Source of the DNA: Paenibacillus cellulosilyticus
GTDB taxonomy: Bacteria; Bacillota; Bacilli; Paenibacillales; Paenibacillaceae
Assembly: GCF_003182255.1 (NCBI RefSeq)
Contig: NZ_QGTQ01000003.1
Location: forward strand, 124,001 to 188,000
Length of the DNA: 64,000 nt
Reading direction: 5' to 3'
In this document: piece after piece, positions 8,469 to 16,334 of the stretch
Position numbering within the stretch: the stretch's first letter is position 1
Layout: every line of letters begins with the position of its first letter
Notes under the pieces: model-generated
Database searches by the model: none
Seen by the model: only the letters and a program-made list of their open reading frames with translations
What the model was told of the DNA's origin: nothing
Position numbers and translations under genes: made by a program

Positions 8469-10265
8469 TTGAGCAAGCGCACGATTAATGGAATCGATTT
8501 TGCCCGAATGGCTGCTGCCGGGGCTGATCAATTAAATCACAACGCTGAGCGCGTGAACGCGTTGAATGTTTTTCCAGTACCAGACGGCGATACGGGTACG
8601 AATATGAATTTGACGATGACATCTGGGATGAAGGAGCTGCAAGGTAAAACCTCTCCACATCTAGGGAAGGTCGTCGAAGCGTTATCCAAAGGATTGCTGA
8701 TGGGTGCACGGGGCAATTCGGGCGTTATTTTGTCACAGCTGTTTAGAGGTTTTGCGAAGTCTCTCGCAACGTTGGAGGAAGCAGGTCCGGTACAACTGGC
8801 TGCTGCGCTGCAATACGGCGTTGATATGGCCTATAAGGCTGTTGTAAAGCCGGTTGAGGGTACAATTCTTACCGTTGCCCGCGAAGCGGCGAAGCATGCT
8901 GTCACGATATCTCGTCGCATCGGTACTGCGGACGAGCTCATGCGTGAAGTGTATGAGAAAGCGAATGAGGCACTGCAGCGCACACCGGAACAACTGCCGG
9001 TATTGAAGCAGGTTGGCGTCGTCGATTCCGGCGGTCAAGGTCTTGTTTATATATACGAGGGTTTCGCACGCGTATTGTCCGCATTGGATGCGCCGCAGCA
9101 GGAAGCATCGGAAGCAACAGCAGTTACTGAAGCGGCATTGCCTGAGGATGTTGGCATGGCTGATCGTCTTCGCAGCGCAGTAGCCGGTCGTCCGGGACAT
9201 TCCGCGCAAGCGCGTTTGGCGACGGAAGACATTGAGTTCTTATATGACATGGAATTTTTTATCGATCGTAATAAGGCTGCGAAGAATGCACCGGTATTCA
9301 ACGAGCAACGCTTCAAGGAAGCGCTCGCGAAGGATGGCGACTCCATCCTTGTCATCGAAAGCGATGATGTTATTAAGGTGCACGTTCATTCTCGCAAGCC
9401 TGGCGATGTGCTGAATCTCGCACTGCCATTCGGCGAATTAATCGATATTCATATATTAAACATGCGGGAGCAGCATCGCGACCTGCTGGAAGATGAAGGG
9501 CATGGTGAGCCTAACTCGCTGCCAAGTCCAGAAGCGCTTGCAGCTGCTGAAGTGCTGACAGGTGGAGCTGCGCCGCAGACGACATCACCAGAGCAGGTGC
9601 ACGAATATGCGCCATTCGGCATCATTGCCGTTGCCATGGGTGAAGGTATCGCGGAAATTTTACTCGATAACAATGTCGACATTGTACTGTCGGGCGGACA
9701 AACGATGAATCCGAGCACGGAAGATTTCGTGAAGGCGATTGAAGCTTTGCCAGCAGAGCATATTTTCCTGCTGCCGAACAATGGCAACATTATTCTCGCA
9801 GCCGAGCAGGCCGCAGAGCTCGCAGGACGCAGTGTGTCGGTATTGCCGACTCGCACGGTGCCACAAGGGCTTGCTGCAGCACTTGCGTTCCGTGAGGATG
9901 AGTCGATCGAACGCAATGGCGAGCTGATGAAGCGCGCAGCAGAATCGGTTCGCTCGGGACAAATTACGCAAGCGGTTCGCGATACGTCGATTGACGGTAT
10001 TGCCATTCGCGAAGGTGATTTCATCGGTATACAAGAGAAAGCGATCGTCGTATCGACATCGGATTTGAGCGATGCTTGCCGTACATTGCTTGGCGGCATG
10101 CTTGAAGAGGGTGGCGATCTGATCACGGTGTTGACAGGCGAGGATGCAGATGCTGGCGTTACGAGCCAGCTGAAGCAGTGGCTGAACACAGAGCATCCGG
10201 AAGTGGAAGTAGAAGTGCTCGAAGGTGGCCAGCCGCTGTATCCATACGTATTCGCAGTTGAATAA
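8469..10265 (+). CDS. DAK2-domain fatty acid kinase-like protein (YloV/FakA)
   Basis: This 598-aa protein has the layout of FakA, the kinase subunit that phosphorylates fatty acids carried by a DegV-type FakB. An N-terminal DAK2 domain (about residues 8-200) contains the nucleotide/Mg motif VFPVPDGDTGTNM and the GARGNSGVILSQL loop. A middle domain and a C-terminal domain follow (SGGQTMNPSTEDF, LPNNGNIILAAEQA, LTGEDAD). The start is TTG 8469, behind AGGAAGGGG. The next gene is a DegV protein, which in this family is the fatty-acid-binding partner, so the two probably form a working pair. The exact lipid role is inferred from the family. Confidence 0.92.
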   Translation: MSKRTINGIDFARMAAAGADQLNHNAERVNALNVFPVPDGDTGTNMNLTMTSGMKELQGKTSPHLGKVVEALSKGLLMGARGNSGVILSQLFRGFAKSLATLEEAGPVQLAAALQYGVDMAYKAVVKPVEGTILTVAREAAKHAVTISRRIGTADELMREVYEKANEALQRTPEQLPVLKQVGVVDSGGQGLVYIYEGFARVLSALDAPQQEASEATAVTEAALPEDVGMADRLRSAVAGRPGHSAQARLATEDIEFLYDMEFFIDRNKAAKNAPVFNEQRFKEALAKDGDSILVIESDDVIKVHVHSRKPGDVLNLALPFGELIDIHILNMREQHRDLLEDEGHGEPNSLPSPEALAAAEVLTGGAAPQTTSPEQVHEYAPFGIIAVAMGEGIAEILLDNNVDIVLSGGQTMNPSTEDFVKAIEALPAEHIFLLPNNGNIILAAEQAAELAGRSVSVLPTRTVPQGLAAALAFREDESIERNGELMKRAAESVRSGQITQAVRDTSIDGIAIREGDFIGIQEKAIVVSTSDLSDACRTLLGGMLEEGGDLITVLTGEDADAGVTSQLKQWLNTEHPEVEVEVLEGGQPLYPYVFAVE

Positions 10266-10321
10266 CAGCGAAGCTTACGCTTATAATCACTACTAATCAG
10301 AGGTAGAAGGAGGAGGCGCGT

Positions 10322-11188
10322 ATGACAACGATTCGAATCGTGACGGACAGTACGGCGGATTTGCCGGCTGATGTACGGAAGCAGTTTGGGATCGAGATGG
10401 TGCCGCTTCAGCTTTCATTTGGCGACGAGACGTTTCTAGATGCCGTAACGATTGAGACCGACCAATTCTATAAGAAGCTGGCCGCATCGGACCAACTGCC
10501 AAAGTCGTCCCAGCCGTCGACGAATGCGTTCAAAGAGCTGTATGAACGCATTCTGACGGAAACGCCGGATGCACACATTATTTCCATTCATTTATCCGCT
10601 TCATTAAGTGGTACTTATCAATCTGCTGTCATCGGCAGTACGATGGTGGAGATCGAAGACGCTGAGTCGCGCATTACGGTGTTTGACTCCAAATCGGCCT
10701 CAATCGGGATTGGCGTACTCGTACTGAAAGCAGCGGAAATGGCTGCAGCAGGCAGCTCGAAGGAACTGATAATTGCTGTCCTTGAGCAGCTTCGCACTGA
10801 TACGAAAATTTATTTTCTCGTTGATACGCTCGAATATTTGCAGAAAGGCGGCCGTATTGGCAAAGCCTCGGCTGTCATCGGTTCCTTGCTTAACATTAAG
10901 CCCATCTTGACGCTCGACGAGGACGGCGTTGTTTCCTCGATTGATAAAGTGCGTGGGCAGAAGAAAGCGATGCTCCGTATTATGGAGCTGCTGGGCCAGA
11001 AGTTCAACGGCCAGGAGCCCGTTACGGTGACGTTCGCTTATGCACAGCGGATCGAGGGCGCGCATGAGATGAATGAACTGTTGAAATCCCATTTCAACGT
11101 TCAGGGTACGACTTATTTTGAGCTTGGTCCTGTTATCGGCACGCATGCCGGTCCGGGAACAGTAGGTCTTTTTATGCATAGGGTGTGA
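10322..11188 (+). CDS. DegV family fatty-acid-binding protein (FakB-like)
   Basis: DegV/FakB proteins bind a free fatty acid and present it to FakA for phosphorylation to acyl-phosphate. The 288-aa product shows TDSTADLPAD at the N-terminus, the SQPSTNAF loop, the ligand-binding IHLSASLSGTYQSA segment, and GGRIGKASA. All of these are typical. An AAGGAGGAGG Shine-Dalgarno precedes the ATG. In Bacillus subtilis the sdaAB-sdaAA serine dehydratase genes occupy this position; here the DegV gene is directly between the FakA-like gene and recG. Its stop overlaps the first possible recG start. Confidence 0.93.
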   Translation: MTTIRIVTDSTADLPADVRKQFGIEMVPLQLSFGDETFLDAVTIETDQFYKKLAASDQLPKSSQPSTNAFKELYERILTETPDAHIISIHLSASLSGTYQSAVIGSTMVEIEDAESRITVFDSKSASIGIGVLVLKAAEMAAAGSSKELIIAVLEQLRTDTKIYFLVDTLEYLQKGGRIGKASAVIGSLLNIKPILTLDEDGVVSSIDKVRGQKKAMLRIMELLGQKFNGQEPVTVTFAYAQRIEGAHEMNELLKSHFNVQGTTYFELGPVIGTHAGPGTVGLFMHRV

Positions 11189-13242
11189 GAGGAATGAAGC
11201 TGGATCAAATTCCGGTCCGGCAAGTTAAGGGCGTGAGCGCGCAGAAGGAAGGCGAGCTTCACGCCTTTGGCGTCCGTACGGTTGCCGATTTGCTGGACTA
11301 TTATCCGTTCCGGTACGAGGATTACCGGCTGCGGGATTTGGCGGAAGCCAAAGACGGGGAGAAGGTTACGGTTCAAGGCGTTATACGCAGTGTACCACTG
11401 TTGGCACGATTCGGCCGGGGCAAAGCGCGGTTGACGTGTCTGGTTGAGGTTGAGCATTTTCTCGTAAAGGCGGTTTGGTTTAATCGGGCCTTCCTGCAGG
11501 ATCAGCTGACGCTTGGCCGCGAAATTACGATTACAGGCAAGTGGGAAGCGCATCGTCATCAAATGACGGTGTCTGATTCCGAGTTTCCAGACCGCGGCAA
11601 AGCCCGAACGGGAACGCTGCAGCCGGTCTATTCAGTCGGCGGGGGATTGACGAACTCGTGGATGCGCAAGACGATCGGGCAAGCGCTCGTGCAGTTCGGC
11701 GATCTGATCGAGGAGAGCTTGCCTGCGGATATTGTGGCGAAGCATCGGCTTATGCCGCTGCGTGAAGCCATTATGCTCATTCATCATCCTGATGGGACCG
11801 CGGAAGGGCAGGCCGCGCGGAAGCGGCTCGTCTACGAGGAGCTGTTCTGGTTCCAGCTGAAGCTGCAAGCCTATCGATCGTTGCAGCGTTCGCGTTCGGA
11901 AGGTATGGCGTTTCCGATCGACAGCGCAACGATTCGAGAATTCGCAGCTACGCTGCCTTTCGAGCTGACGGATGCACAGAAGAAGGTTATTAACGAGATT
12001 ACGCAGGATCTTCGTCAAAAGCACAGCATGAACCGCCTGCTGCAGGGTGATGTCGGCTCCGGTAAGACGGTAGTCGCGGCGACTGCGCTGTATGCCGTTG
12101 CGAAGGCTGGTTATCAGGGGGCGCTGATGGTGCCGACCGAGATTCTAGCCGAGCAGCATCTGCGATCGCTGCAGCGGTTGTATGAAGGGACAGGCATCGA
12201 GGTTGCGCTGTTGACGGGCAGCTTAACGGCTCGCCGCCGGCGTGATGTCATTGCAGGCTTGCAAATGGGACTTATTCATATCGCGGTTGGTACACATGCC
12301 CTTATTCAAGATGATGTCATGTTCCGCTCGCTTGGTCTTGTCGTTACCGATGAACAGCACCGGTTCGGAGTGAATCAGCGAAGCATTCTTCGCAGGAAGG
12401 GCTGGAGCCCAGATGTGCTGACGATGACGGCGACGCCGATACCGCGTACGCTGGCTATTACAGTATTCGGCGATATGGATGTCTCTACGATTAAGGAACG
12501 GCCGAAGGGGCGTAAGCCGATTAAGACGCATTGGACGAAGCCTTCGGCAATGGAGCGTGTGTTCGAGTTTATCGAACGTGAAGTAGCGCTTGGCCGTCAA
12601 GCCTATGTCATCTGTCCGCTAATAGAAGAATCAGAGAAGCTCGACGTTCAGAATGCGATTGAGATGCATGCAACGATTGCGATGTCGCTGCCGAAGCTGA
12701 AGGTCGGCCTATTGCATGGGCGGATGACGCCAGCAGAGAAGGACGAGGCGATGGGGGCGTTTGGCGCTAACGAGACGCAGGTGCTGGTCGCAACGACGGT
12801 CGTCGAGGTCGGCGTGGATGTACCGAACGCAACGGTGATGGTCATTATCGACGCAGAGCGGTTTGGACTATCGCAGCTCCACCAGCTGCGGGGCCGTGTG
12901 GGCCGCGGTGAGCATCAGTCGCATTGCATTCTAGTAGCAGATCCGAAGTCCGAGAATGGACGCGAGCGGATGAAAGTCATGACCGAAACGGATGATGGCT
13001 TCGAGGTTGCAAGGCGGGACCTTGAGCTGCGTGGACCTGGTGATTTCTTCGGAACGAAGCAGAGCGGTGTTCCTGACTTCAAGTTGGCTGATATGGTCGC
13101 AGATTTCGAGGTATTAGAGGAAGCTAGAGACGATGCAGCTGAATTGGCCGGGGCAGAAGATTTCTGGACGAATCCAGAGCGGGCTTCGATGCGCAGTCGA
13201 TTGCTGCAGGATCCTCTATTCCAAGGCGAGCAGCTCGATTAA
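11185..13242 (+). CDS. recG: ATP-dependent DNA helicase RecG
   Basis: RecG remodels stalled replication forks and branched recombination intermediates. The 685-aa product has the N-terminal wedge/OB domain (about 1-200), then a superfamily 2 helicase core. Motif I is LLQGDVGSGKT, the Walker B is VVTDEQHRFG, motif III is MTATPIPRTL, and motif VI is HQLRGRVGRG. The C-terminal RecG-specific segment (LELRGPGDFFGTKQSGVPDF) is intact. GTG 11185 overlaps the DegV stop. ATG 11194 in frame, giving MKLDQIPVRQVKG, matches the usual RecG N-terminus as well, but its AGAGG is too close to be a good ribosome site. The start is therefore uncertain by three codons. Confidence 0.95.
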   Translation: MRGMKLDQIPVRQVKGVSAQKEGELHAFGVRTVADLLDYYPFRYEDYRLRDLAEAKDGEKVTVQGVIRSVPLLARFGRGKARLTCLVEVEHFLVKAVWFNRAFLQDQLTLGREITITGKWEAHRHQMTVSDSEFPDRGKARTGTLQPVYSVGGGLTNSWMRKTIGQALVQFGDLIEESLPADIVAKHRLMPLREAIMLIHHPDGTAEGQAARKRLVYEELFWFQLKLQAYRSLQRSRSEGMAFPIDSATIREFAATLPFELTDAQKKVINEITQDLRQKHSMNRLLQGDVGSGKTVVAATALYAVAKAGYQGALMVPTEILAEQHLRSLQRLYEGTGIEVALLTGSLTARRRRDVIAGLQMGLIHIAVGTHALIQDDVMFRSLGLVVTDEQHRFGVNQRSILRRKGWSPDVLTMTATPIPRTLAITVFGDMDVSTIKERPKGRKPIKTHWTKPSAMERVFEFIEREVALGRQAYVICPLIEESEKLDVQNAIEMHATIAMSLPKLKVGLLHGRMTPAEKDEAMGAFGANETQVLVATTVVEVGVDVPNATVMVIIDAERFGLSQLHQLRGRVGRGEHQSHCILVADPKSENGRERMKVMTETDDGFEVARRDLELRGPGDFFGTKQSGVPDFKLADMVADFEVLEEARDDAAELAGAEDFWTNPERASMRSRLLQDPLFQGEQLD

Positions 13243-13429
13243 TAATCGAAGCGTAGGTAAGCGTTCTGCCTTCGCTTCGATTTCTCCGGAATGAAGCCTA
13301 CTACGCCGTTGCACGGATGGCGATAGTCGTTTCACCTTGAGAGGCAACTTCTGGGGACGAACGGCATATGTATAAGCGATTGCCACATACGGCGGTCGGT
13401 TGCCGTTCCGCCGGCTGGAGGTGTTTCCC

Positions 13430-13717
13430 ATGAGCTATCAGAAATTCGGCATCCGGCCTGATTTGGTCGAGCGGGTTAAATTCAAAATGAAAAACCCGGT
13501 CGTCAAGGACCGGATGAAGCAAATGCTTGCGAACGTGAACAAGTTTGATCTTCAGGACCGCGCAAAGGTGCGCAAGCTGGTCAAGTCGGCTGCTGCAGCG
13601 CTATCGGAAAATTTGACGGATACACAGGAGGAGCAAATTATTACGTTCATCCTGAGTCAAAAAATCGACCCGAACAATACGTTCCATTTGTTGAAGCTAT
13701 GGGCGACGTTCCGATAA
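13430..13717 (+). CDS. SpoVIF-like sporulation protein
   Basis: This 95-aa basic, all-helical protein starts MSYQKFGIRPDLVERVKFKM. It resembles the stage VI sporulation protein F family (Bacillus YjcC/SpoVIF, involved in spore coat assembly): a short helical bundle with MLANVNKFDLQD and a LTDTQEEQIITFILSQKID segment. I chose ATG 13430 because GGAGGTG lies 7 bases upstream; a longer reading frame to 13400 has no ribosome site. The gap 13243-13429 before it holds no gene. The gene stands alone, followed by an intrinsic terminator. The family call comes from memory of the sequence pattern. Confidence 0.7.
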   Translation: MSYQKFGIRPDLVERVKFKMKNPVVKDRMKQMLANVNKFDLQDRAKVRKLVKSAAAALSENLTDTQEEQIITFILSQKIDPNNTFHLLKLWATFR

Positions 13718-13797
13718 GGAACAGACCAGCTGCGCGACATCGGTTGTGACAATTAGAGGCTGGCTGTTAGAATCGACAGTCGTGCCGAAGCATGAAG

Positions 13798-13832
13798 GCA
13801 GCACCGTTGTAAGTCGGCGGGCTGCTTTTTTG
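13798..13832 (+). terminator. Rho-independent terminator after the SpoVIF-like gene
   Basis: GCAGC-A-CCG (13798-13806) pairs with CGG-GCTGC (13818-13825) with one bulge, followed by TTTTTTG. It lies about 80 bases after the stop. Confidence 0.7.
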
Positions 13833-13878
13833 TTTAAATGAGCGAGTTGTTTTTTTGAAAATGGCCGGTGATTGCTGG

Positions 13879-13907
13879 TTGACGAGCCTAACGGACTGTG
13901 ATAAATT
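13879..13907 (+). promoter_or_regulatory. Candidate SigA promoter
   Basis: TTGACG (13879-13884), a 17-base spacer and TAAATT (13902-13907) make a good SigA match. A second -35-like TTGACA occurs at 13940-13945 with a weak -10 (TAGTAA, 13964-13969). Either could serve the aldo/keto reductase at 14112, but a terminator-like hairpin lies between. Apart from these and the hairpins, the gap 13718-14111 holds no gene I can support. Confidence 0.45.
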
Positions 13908-13973
13908 TAACACACCGCATGGGAATACTAGGAATTAACTTGACAATATCCATAAGCGCTCGCTAGTAAACTG

Positions 13974-14024
13974 GAGGCGTATGGCATGGTTAGCAATAAC
14001 CATAGCTGTGCGCCTCTTTTTGTT
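13974..14024 (+). terminator. Strong terminator-like hairpin in the leader of the aldo/keto reductase
   Basis: GAGGCG-TATGGC-ATGGTTA (13974-13992) pairs through a GCAA loop with TAACCAT-(A)-GCTGTG-CGCCTC (13997-14016), with one bulge and a few G-T pairs. TTTTTG follows. It is about 95 bases upstream of the next gene and downstream of the candidate promoter at 13879. It may therefore end a short RNA of roughly 110 bases, or act as an attenuator. Confidence 0.7.
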
Positions 14025-14111
14025 TTTATTTTTGGCATGCGCAAATAACGAGGTCTCGAAGCTAGTTATTTGTTCATGAAATCGATAAGACCATGATAGG
14101 AGGATACACAG

Positions 14112-15080
14112 ATGGAATATCGCAAATTTGGCAGAACAGGATTGAAGGTTTCGGCGGTAAGCTTGGGGACGATGGCATTCGGGCGTTGGATTGATGAAGA
14201 GGCGTCTGCGACGATTCTAGATTTGGCGCTGGACAATGGCATTAATCTAGTGGACACCGCGAATGTTTATGGTGAAGGTGAATCGGAGCGAATTCTCGGC
14301 CGATTGTTGAAGGAAAGACGGCAGGATATCGTATTGGCAACGAAGGTGCATGGGCGCGTAGGACAAGGCGTGAACGACGGCGGTCAGAGCCGGTATCATA
14401 TTTTCAAAGCGGTAGAGGATAGCTTGCGTCGGCTTCAAACGGATTATCTCGATTTGTATCAGGTACATCGGTTCGACCCGAATACGCCGTTGGAGGAAAC
14501 GCTTCGTGCGCTGGACGATCTGGTCCGTCAGGGCAAGGTTCGCTATATCGGCGCTTCGAACTTCGCGGCTTGGCAGCTAGCGAAAGCGCATGGTATCAGC
14601 GCCTTGCATGGGTTAGAACGGTTCGAAAGTCTCCAGCCCGAGTACAGCCTCATCTCGCGTGAGATTGAGCAGGAAATCATTCCATTCGTACAGTCCGAGC
14701 AGGTAGCCGTCATCGTGTATAGTCCACTCGGCAGAGGTATATTGTCCGGCAAGTATCGTGCAGGAGAGGCACCGCCGGAGGGTTCGCGCCTAGCCGCAGG
14801 CGAGCAGCGTCTTGAGCAGCTGCTGCAGAAGAATGCGCTCACCGTCGCAGAGGCGATTCGGCCGCTTGCGGAGGAACAAGGCCTTGCGCCTGCACAATAT
14901 GCGCTGTCGTGGGTGCTCAGTCGTCCGGGCATTACATCAGCTATTCTCGGCGCTTCCAAGCCGGAGCATATTACAGAAGCGGTTAAGAGCTGGCATGTGC
15001 GGCTAAGTGAGGATGACCTGAATCGCGCAGATGAAGCGCTTGCCCTAGCATTACAAGGCCGAGCAGCCGTACTTAACTGA
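14112..15080 (+). CDS. Aldo/keto reductase
   Basis: This is an NADPH-dependent aldo/keto reductase of 322 aa, of the AKR7/AKR13-like or voltage-gated K-channel-beta-like branch. The N-terminal MEYRKFGRTGLKVSAVSLGT is typical. The catalytic tetrad is visible as Asp in LVDTANVYGEGESE (with the Tyr), Lys in LATKVHGR and His in LYQVHRFDP. NADPH-binding elements are near the C-terminus (SAILGASKPEHITEAV). An AGGAGG lies before the ATG. The substrate cannot be told. It is closely similar to the second aldo/keto reductase at 37267. It is separated from the next operon by a terminator. Confidence 0.92.
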   Translation: MEYRKFGRTGLKVSAVSLGTMAFGRWIDEEASATILDLALDNGINLVDTANVYGEGESERILGRLLKERRQDIVLATKVHGRVGQGVNDGGQSRYHIFKAVEDSLRRLQTDYLDLYQVHRFDPNTPLEETLRALDDLVRQGKVRYIGASNFAAWQLAKAHGISALHGLERFESLQPEYSLISREIEQEIIPFVQSEQVAVIVYSPLGRGILSGKYRAGEAPPEGSRLAAGEQRLEQLLQKNALTVAEAIRPLAEEQGLAPAQYALSWVLSRPGITSAILGASKPEHITEAVKSWHVRLSEDDLNRADEALALALQGRAAVLN

Positions 15081-15129
15081 GCAAAGACGATTAAATAACG
15101 AATTGCATACATTCTACCGTTCCAATGGG

Positions 15130-15163
15130 GGATATCTGGTGAAAGCGCGGATATCCTCTTTTT
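15130..15163 (+). terminator. Rho-independent terminator or attenuator before the ABC operon
   Basis: GGATATC (15130-15136) pairs with GATATCC (15150-15156), followed by TCTTTTTG. It ends only 22 bases before the ATPase gene, so any promoter for that operon must lie upstream of it or the operon is read through. The segment AATGGGGGATA occurs twice, at the 5' side of the stem and again at the ribosome site, so an alternative pairing is conceivable. Confidence 0.7.
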
Positions 15164-15184
15164 GATGGACGAAATGGGGGATAC

Positions 15185-16297
15185 ATGATGGCAGGTGTTC
15201 GCATCCAGCATCTGTACAAGCGATATGGCAAGGAGAAGCAGGCGGTTGTATCCGATTTTGAGCTGGAGATCAAGGATAAAGAGTTCATCGTATTCGTTGG
15301 CCCTTCCGGCTGTGGCAAATCTACAACGTTGCGAATGATTGCAGGTCTGGAGGAAGTGACGGAGGGCGAGATTTTTATCGACGATCAGCTGGTGAACAAG
15401 CTGCCGCCGAAGGATCGAGATATCTCGATGGTGTTCCAAAACTACGCGCTGTACCCGAACTTAAGCGTATACGAGAATATTGCATTTGGTCTTCGGATGC
15501 GGAAGCTGCCGAAGCATGAGATCGATCTGGCTGTTAAGCAGGCGAGCCGCGTGCTGGAGATAGAACCGTATTTGCACCGCAAGCCGAAGGATCTGTCCGG
15601 TGGTCAGCGGCAGCGCGTTGCGCTGGGACGAGCGATCGTTCGTAACCCGAAGCTGTTCTTGATGGACGAGCCGCTCTCGAATCTTGATGCGAAGCTTAGA
15701 GTGACGATGAGGATGGAAATTACGAAGCTTCATAAAAAGCTTGGTACGACGTTCATCTACGTGACGCATGATCAAATCGAAGCGATGACGATGGCCGACC
15801 GAATCGTGGTCATGAAGGGCGGCATCATCCAGCAGTGCGATACGCCGGAGCGCGTCTATTCTAAGCCTGCGAATATGTTCGTGGCGGGGTTTATCGGCTC
15901 GCCGCCGATCAATTTCATTCAAGGCCGCATTGTTGAAACGCCTATCGGGCGATTAGAATTTCAGACCAATCGATTTCAGCTCAAGGTGAATGAAGCAGAG
16001 GAGTATATTTTGCGGTCTAATAACCAAGTAAACAAGTCTATTATACTTGGAATTAGGCCGGAGAACGTGAAGCTGGAAGGGCTGTTCTCAGAGACGATTA
16101 TTACCGGTATCTATCGAGACAATGAGCTGATGGGAGCTGACCGGTTCCTGTACTTGGATATCGGACAGGAGAAACCGCTCATCGCCCGGGTCGACCCGGA
16201 CAATCGGTTCAATGAGAATGAGAAAGTAAAGGTAGAGCTCGATCTGTCGAAGGCGCACTTCTTCCATCAAGAGACGGGCGTACGATTGACGGAGTAA
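15185..16297 (+). CDS. MsmX/UgpC-type sugar ABC transporter ATPase
   Basis: This 370-aa ATPase belongs to the MalK/MsmX/UgpC family, which energises sugar importers. Walker A is GPSGCGKST, the signature is LSGGQRQRVALGRAI, Walker B is LFLMDEPLSNLDAKLR, and the H-loop is THDQIEAM. A C-terminal TOBE/regulatory part (about 240-370, FIGSPPINFIQG) follows, as in MalK. It is the first gene of a long operon and the only ATPase in it. Since two permease pairs follow (19282/20186 and 25475/26374), it may serve both, like MsmX in Bacillus. The start is ATG 15185 or the next codon, behind GGGGGA. Confidence 0.94.
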   Translation: MMAGVRIQHLYKRYGKEKQAVVSDFELEIKDKEFIVFVGPSGCGKSTTLRMIAGLEEVTEGEIFIDDQLVNKLPPKDRDISMVFQNYALYPNLSVYENIAFGLRMRKLPKHEIDLAVKQASRVLEIEPYLHRKPKDLSGGQRQRVALGRAIVRNPKLFLMDEPLSNLDAKLRVTMRMEITKLHKKLGTTFIYVTHDQIEAMTMADRIVVMKGGIIQQCDTPERVYSKPANMFVAGFIGSPPINFIQGRIVETPIGRLEFQTNRFQLKVNEAEEYILRSNNQVNKSIILGIRPENVKLEGLFSETIITGIYRDNELMGADRFLYLDIGQEKPLIARVDPDNRFNENEKVKVELDLSKAHFFHQETGVRLTE

Positions 16298-16334
16298 TCG
16301 CCGCGTGAATTGAAGGAGGGGGTGGCAGGTCGTC

